A stretch of 64,000 nucleotides of DNA from Acinetobacter nectaris CIP 110549 (lineage in GTDB: Bacteria; Pseudomonadota; Gammaproteobacteria; Pseudomonadales; Moraxellaceae). Below are positions 60,108 to 64,000 of the stretch, piece after piece (the stretch's first letter is position 1; each line of letters begins with the position of its first letter). A program made the position numbers and the translations under genes. The notes beneath the pieces are model-generated. The model saw only the letters and a list, made by a program, of their open reading frames with translations. It was not told the origin of the DNA and searched no databases. The stretch covers positions 1,120,881 to 1,184,880 of the forward strand of contig NZ_KI530712.1 in the NCBI RefSeq assembly GCF_000488215.1. Direction: 5' to 3'.

Positions 60108-61547
60108 TTATTTGTGTACAACTGTTTCTTTCATTACCACTGTTGGTACTTCTGTTTTTCTGGCAATAGTTCGGTATACCGCACCACCTAACAACGCACC
60201 AATAAACCATGTAAATGGTGCAAGTGCACTTAAAGCAGGCGTTAATGTAATGACTAACCCTACGATTACAGATAAAAATAGTGCAATTACTGCATGTGGA
60301 TTTACACCATTTTTATACCAATATGCGCCTTGCTTACTTTCAGTAAATAATGCATCTACATCTACATTTTGTTTTTTAATAAAGTAGAAATCTGCAATTA
60401 AAATACCAAACAATGGCCCAATAAATGCTGCAAGCACATCTAAGGTATAGTGAATAATTTCAGGAGAATTAAACAAGTTCCATGGTGTAATCACAACCGA
60501 ACCAATTGCAGCAATCATTCCTCCTGTACGAAAGCTAATTTTACTTGGAGAAACATTTGAAAAGTCAAAACCTGCCGAAACAAAGTTCGCCACAATATTA
60601 ATGCCTACAGTTGCAAGTAAAACAGTAATTACCCCTAAGACAACAGCCGTTGTATTGTCGACCAAAGCCACTGTTGCAAGCGGGTCTGTAATCATTTTCC
60701 CTGTAATTGAAAATGTCCCTGAAACAAGAACCACTGTAATAATGGAGAAGAAAATGAAGTTTACGGGTAAGCCCCATAAGTTCCCTTTTTTAACTGCATT
60801 CATATCTTTGGTATAGCGTGAAAAATCACCGAAGTTTAATAGTGGCCCTGAGAAGTAAGAGACAACCAATGCAACAGCAATAATGAACTGACTGACCATA
60901 CTGCCATGAACGACATCTTTGCTACTTAAATCAAAATTAATATTATGCCAACCAGCTTTAGCAATTACCCATGCAACAAGTGCAAGCATAACCACATAAA
61001 TCATTGGCCCTGCCCAATCGATAAACTTCTTAATGGTTTCCATACCTTTCCAAAAGATAAAGGCTTGAACCACCCAAATAAATCCAAAACACATCCAACC
61101 CAATTGGCTTAAATTTAAGAAGCTTGTATGTGTAAAATCGGACAGAGATGGGAAAAACTTAAGTAAAATAAGCATAAGTGCATTAGATGCCAGCCAAGTC
61201 TGAATGCCATACCAAGAAACAGCAATTAGCCCACGAATCATTGCAGGAATATTTGCACCATATACACCAAATGCTTGGCGACTAATAACTGCATAAGGTA
61301 CACCAGATACTTGACTTGGCTTTGCAACAAGATTTGCACATACTTGCACAATGCAAATTCCAATAACCAATGCCATGAGTACTTGCCAGCTTGTTAACCC
61401 CAATGTAAATAAGCTGGCTGCAAATACATAACCCCCAACGCTATGCACATCTGACATCCAAAATGAAAAAATGTTATACCAAGACCACGTTTTTTTTGCA
61501 GGCTGTAAGTCTTGGTTCGCTAACCTTTCACTGTATTTATTACTCAT
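60108..61547 (-). CDS. NCS1 family nucleobase/allantoin permease
   Basis: 479 residues with about 12 membrane helices. WSWYNIFSFWMSDVHSVGGYVFAASLFTLGL is the NCS1 helix 1 region with the sodium/substrate contacts, GVPYAVISRQAFGVYGANIPAMIRG the helix 3 region and SYFSGPLLNFGDFSRYTKD the helix 6 motif. NCS1 carriers import cytosine, uracil, hydantoins or allantoin with sodium or protons. Given the genes around it, allantoin is the best guess. A sigma-54-like promoter lies about 45 bp upstream. Confidence 0.88.
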   Translation of the reverse strand: MSNKYSERLANQDLQPAKKTWSWYNIFSFWMSDVHSVGGYVFAASLFTLGLTSWQVLMALVIGICIVQVCANLVAKPSQVSGVPYAVISRQAFGVYGANIPAMIRGLIAVSWYGIQTWLASNALMLILLKFFPSLSDFTHTSFLNLSQLGWMCFGFIWVVQAFIFWKGMETIKKFIDWAGPMIYVVMLALVAWVIAKAGWHNINFDLSSKDVVHGSMVSQFIIAVALVVSYFSGPLLNFGDFSRYTKDMNAVKKGNLWGLPVNFIFFSIITVVLVSGTFSITGKMITDPLATVALVDNTTAVVLGVITVLLATVGINIVANFVSAGFDFSNVSPSKISFRTGGMIAAIGSVVITPWNLFNSPEIIHYTLDVLAAFIGPLFGILIADFYFIKKQNVDVDALFTESKQGAYWYKNGVNPHAVIALFLSVIVGLVITLTPALSALAPFTWFIGALLGGAVYRTIARKTEVPTVVMKETVVHK

Positions 61548-61584
61548 ACGTCTGACTCACGATTTATTTTTACTTATTTTGTTT

Positions 61585-61602
61585 AAGCATAAATCAAGCC
61601 AA
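61585..61602 (-). promoter_or_regulatory. Sigma-54-like promoter of the NCS1 permease
   Basis: On the minus strand TTGGCTTGATTTATGCT: GG at 61600-61599 and GC at 61588-61587, spacing 10. TTGGC and TGC match the -24 and -12 elements. The predicted start of transcription is about 28 bp before the ATG at 61547. Confidence 0.55.
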
Positions 61603-61734
61603 ACTTTTAGATCACACATTCATAAAAATACAAGTTATTGATATTTATAACAAATACTTCAAAAAAACACTAAAATAAAATCCACTTTATAAAAATTAAA
61701 TACGCACCTTACTTGATCAAACCACTTTATTTTT

Positions 61735-61751
61735 TGGCATGTATTGTGCAT
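61735..61751 (+). promoter_or_regulatory. Sigma-54-like promoter of the racemase gene
   Basis: TTGGCATGTATTGTGCA: GG at 61736-61737, GC at 61748-61749, spacing 10. It differs from consensus at two conserved positions. The predicted start of transcription is about 29 bp before the TTG start codon at 61790. Confidence 0.6.
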
Positions 61752-61789
61752 CTTTATAAAAATGAATCATTTAAGAAATAGGTTTAGAT

Positions 61790-62488
61790 TTGAAAATTCA
61801 GGTGATTAATCCAAATACTTCTAAAGATATGACCCACTCCATTGGACTAAGTGCAAAGCATGTAGCTTTACCTACAACCGAAATTATAGCGGTTTGTCCT
61901 GAATATGGCGTTGCTTCAATTGAAGGACATTACGATGAAGCAATTGCAAGTGTTGGACTATTAGAGCTTATTCAGAACGTACAATCTGAAAAAATGGATG
62001 GTCATATTATTGCGTGTTTTGGTGATCCTGCTTTACATGCAGCAAGAGAAATTGCGACAGCACCTGTGATTGGTATTGCAGAAGCAGCTTTTCATATGGC
62101 AACACTTGTTGCAACGAAGTTTAGTATTGTTACCACACTTGCACGTACAAAAATTATTGCTGAGCATTTATTACATGAATATGGTTTTACTCAAAAATGT
62201 GCAAAAATTCGTTGTATCGATTTACCTGTACGTACCTTAGAAGAACAAGAAGATGTTGCTTATGCACAATTACGTGCAAGCTGTATCGAAGCAAAAGAGC
62301 ATGATGATATTGGTGCTATTGTGCTAGGTTGTGGCGGTATGTCAAAAATGGTAGAACAGCTTTCTAAAGAAGTCGGTATTCCAATTATTGATGGTGTAAC
62401 GGCAGCCGTAAAACTGATCGAAAGCCTACATGCTTTAAATATTAAAACAAGTAAGTGGGGAGATTATGCCCCACCTACAGTAAAGTAA
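61790..62488 (+). CDS. Aspartate/glutamate/hydantoin racemase family protein, probable allantoin racemase
   Basis: 232 residues starting at a TTG (AATAGG six bases upstream): MKIQVINPNTSKDMTHSIG. The two catalytic cysteines of the family lie in IIACFGDPALHAA and VLGCGGMSKMV. Hydantoin racemase relatives include HpxA, which interconverts allantoin enantiomers so that the allantoinase can use both. The island context supports that role. It is divergent from the permease and converges with the allantoinase gene (7-bp gap). Confidence 0.85.
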   Translation: MKIQVINPNTSKDMTHSIGLSAKHVALPTTEIIAVCPEYGVASIEGHYDEAIASVGLLELIQNVQSEKMDGHIIACFGDPALHAAREIATAPVIGIAEAAFHMATLVATKFSIVTTLARTKIIAEHLLHEYGFTQKCAKIRCIDLPVRTLEEQEDVAYAQLRASCIEAKEHDDIGAIVLGCGGMSKMVEQLSKEVGIPIIDGVTAAVKLIESLHALNIKTSKWGDYAPPTVK

Positions 62489-62495
62489 TTTACGC

Positions 62496-63449
62496 TTAAG
62501 GATAATGGTGACGATACCAATGCTCTGCAATATCCTGCCGACGGCAAATCCATACATCATCATGCGACTGAATATAGTCTAGAAATTTTTGTAAGGCTTT
62601 AAATCGTGCAGGACGACCCAAAATACGGCAGTGCATGCCAATAGATAACATTTTTGGTGCATGACTCCCTTCCTCATAAAGCACATCAAATGCATCTTTA
62701 AGATACTCATAGAACTGGTCTGCATTACTAAAACCATTGGGTGAGCAGAACTTCATATCATTGGTATCAAGTGTATAAGGTATAATAAGATGTGGTTTTT
62801 TCTCAGCACCTAATGATGTCCAAAATGGTAAATCATCTCCGTAATAATCACTGTCATATTGAATATCAGAGAACTCGGCAAGCAGTCCACGCGTATTTGG
62901 GCTATCTCTTCCTGTATACCAGCCTATTGGTGCATGACCAAAAAGTTCTTTCAGTACAGACATGGCTTGGTGCATATACTGACGTTCTTGCTCTATGCTC
63001 ATGTTCTGGTAATGAATCCAACGTTGCCCATGTGAAACAACATCATAATTTGCTTGTTTAATGGCTTCTACAATTGGCGTATGGCGTGCCAATGCCATAC
63101 CTACACCGAATATTGTGAGTGGTAAATTTCTTTTTTGAAACTCCTCATGAATACGCCAAAATCCTGCACGAGAACCATATTCATAAATAGAATCCATAGA
63201 GCGATGAATATCGGGATAGCTTGCAGCCCCAATAATTTCAGATAGGAATTGTTCAGACCCTTCATCACCATGCTCTACATGGTTTTCGCTGCCTTCTTCA
63301 TAATTTAAAACAAATTGCACTGCGATTTTTGCACCGTTAGGCCAATTGGCCTGTGGATACTTACCACTGTACCCAATTAAATCACGTGAAGATGTTTGAG
63401 CTTGAATATCCTCAATCAGAGATTTTCCTGTTAAATATGAATTGGTCAC
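62496..63449 (-). CDS. puuE: Allantoinase PuuE (polysaccharide deacetylase-type)
   Basis: 317 residues, NodB-homology fold of the PuuE family, distinct from the amidohydrolase-type AllB. Recognisable stretches are VQFVLNYEEGSENHVEHGD, YEYGSRAGFWRIHEEF, VVSHGQRWIHYQNMS, IGWYTGRDSPNTRGLL and SIGMHCRILGRPARF. It opens the hydantoin ring of allantoin to allantoate, the substrate of the AllC-like enzyme. It is divergent from dusA, with a strong sigma-54-like element upstream. Confidence 0.9.
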   Translation of the reverse strand: MTNSYLTGKSLIEDIQAQTSSRDLIGYSGKYPQANWPNGAKIAVQFVLNYEEGSENHVEHGDEGSEQFLSEIIGAASYPDIHRSMDSIYEYGSRAGFWRIHEEFQKRNLPLTIFGVGMALARHTPIVEAIKQANYDVVSHGQRWIHYQNMSIEQERQYMHQAMSVLKELFGHAPIGWYTGRDSPNTRGLLAEFSDIQYDSDYYGDDLPFWTSLGAEKKPHLIIPYTLDTNDMKFCSPNGFSNADQFYEYLKDAFDVLYEEGSHAPKMLSIGMHCRILGRPARFKALQKFLDYIQSHDDVWICRRQDIAEHWYRHHYP

Positions 63450-63491
63450 GATCTATTCCTATATTTTTATTCAATCTATTACGCTAGATAC

Positions 63492-63510
63492 AAGCAAGAA
63501 ATACACCAAA
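63492..63510 (-). promoter_or_regulatory. Sigma-54-like promoter of puuE
   Basis: On the minus strand TTGGTGTATTTCTTGCT: GG at 63507-63506, GC at 63495-63494, spacing 10, with perfect TTGG and TTGCT ends. The predicted start of transcription is about 33 bp before the puuE ATG. Confidence 0.65.
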
Positions 63511-63535
63511 CTGTTTTTCGCTTGAGTCAATCAGT

Positions 63536-63541
63536 TATAAT
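63536..63541 (+). promoter_or_regulatory. Possible -10 element of dusA
   Basis: A perfect TATAAT 50 bp upstream of the dusA start; no good -35 is visible. Confidence 0.4.
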
Positions 63542-63591
63542 ATACTCACCATTTCCTCTCTATTGTAGAAACATACTCCTAGGTGAACTAT

Positions 63592-64000
63592 ATGACTGAA
63601 GTACATAAAGATTTTATTAATTCTAAAAACTTTAGAGTTTCAGTCGCCCCGATGATGGACTGGACGACCAAAGATTACCGATTTTTTGCTCGTCTATTTA
63701 ACCCCAATATTATTTTGTATACAGAAATGGTGACGACAGGTGCAATTTTATTTGGGGATGCAAAACGCCACTTAGATTTCAATCAACAGGAACATCCTCT
63801 TGTACTTCAACTCGGTGGCTCCGATCCCAAAGATCTCGCTTTATGTAGTAAAATGGCGCAAGATTGGGGATATGATGAAATTAATCTCAATGTCGGCTGT
63901 CCAAGTGACCGCGTACAGAACAATAAAATTGGTGCTTGCCTCATGGCTGAGCCTGATCTTGTTGCAACATGCATAGAACAAATGCAACAAGCTGTTCAAA
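63592..64000 (+). CDS. dusA: tRNA-dihydrouridine synthase A, cut by the window edge
   Basis: The first 136 residues are visible from the ATG at 63592 (AGGTG upstream); the frame is open to the end of the window. [23 protein letters not shown] is the FMN-binding start of the Dus TIM barrel, and [22 protein letters not shown] contains the catalytic cysteine. The sequence fits DusA, which reduces U20 and U20a in the D loop of tRNAs. The full protein should be about 330-340 residues. Confidence 0.93.
   Translation, partial: MTEVHKDFINSKNFRVSVAPMMDWTTKDYRFFARLFNPNIILYTEMVTTGAILFGDAKRHLDFNQQEHPLVLQLGGSDPKDLALCSKMAQDWGYDEINLNVGCPSDRVQNNKIGACLMAEPDLVATCIEQMQQAVQ

Noticed and set aside
60031..60210. 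An N-terminal extension of the RpiR-type regulator into the permease gene
   Set aside because: The extension is cysteine- and arginine-rich without domain similarity, while the ATG pair at 60025-60030 gives the normal RpiR length.
61765..61785. AAATGA-A-TCATTT palindrome upstream of the racemase gene as a shared RpiR site
   Set aside because: Its sequence does not match the pucG palindrome and short AT-rich palindromes are common here.
1..64000. Prophage, insertion sequence, CRISPR array, integron or defence island
   Set aside because: No transposase, integrase, capsid, Cas or repeat-spacer pattern was seen; gene content is core chromosomal.

Overview
The window is a 64 kb piece of an Acinetobacter-type chromosome (Moraxellaceae, Gammaproteobacteria). 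It is AT-rich and densely coded. It carries the bfmRS regulators with almost the protein sequence I know from Acinetobacter baumannii, a 13-gene nuo operon with fused nuoCD, a gacS gene next to cysM, and a three-subunit pnt transhydrogenase. Several proteins, such as BfmS, differ enough from A. baumannii that another Acinetobacter species is likely. I see no phage, insertion sequence, CRISPR array, tRNA or rRNA gene.

Layout. 1-11.8 kb holds the 3' end of hemJ, an Lrp-type regulator divergent from a BenE-type transporter, a DUF2062 membrane protein, a methyltransferase, an EmrAB-like efflux pair followed by a PLP enzyme, a YhiN-like flavoprotein, a multi-repeat mechanosensitive channel and two small unknown proteins. 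11.8-14.6 kb holds ferredoxin-NADP reductase, divergent from a LysR regulator (a FinR-like arrangement), and upp. 14.7-29.7 kb is the respiratory complex I operon, all on the minus strand. 30.3-33.1 kb is a small unknown gene and bfmRS. 33.5-48.1 kb is a long minus-strand run of housekeeping genes: thrS-infC, darP, ptsO-rapZ, panBC, folK, pcnB, mazG, relA, rlmD, an exonuclease and cysM. 48.2-54.7 kb has gacS, rsfS and pntAA-pntAB-pntB. 55.4-63.4 kb is an allantoin catabolism island. The right edge cuts dusA.

How the genes work together. The main unexplained structure is in the allantoin island (uptake permease, racemase, allantoinase, allantoate amidohydrolase, ureidoglycine aminotransferase, RpiR regulator). 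Four sites with GG-N10-GC geometry and good sigma-54 (-24/-12) resemblance lie in the correct orientation, each a short distance upstream of a gene of the pathway. A perfect 18-bp palindrome lies just downstream of the best one. This predicts a nitrogen-controlled regulon with an added local RpiR control. Other points are an ATT start codon for infC, a perfect palindrome upstream of bfmR, and apparent intrinsic terminators directly in front of short downstream genes (mazG, the 101-residue protein, rpiR), which could act as attenuators.

No clearly new multi-gene system such as a defence island or mobile element was found. The rest is core-genome content of the genus.
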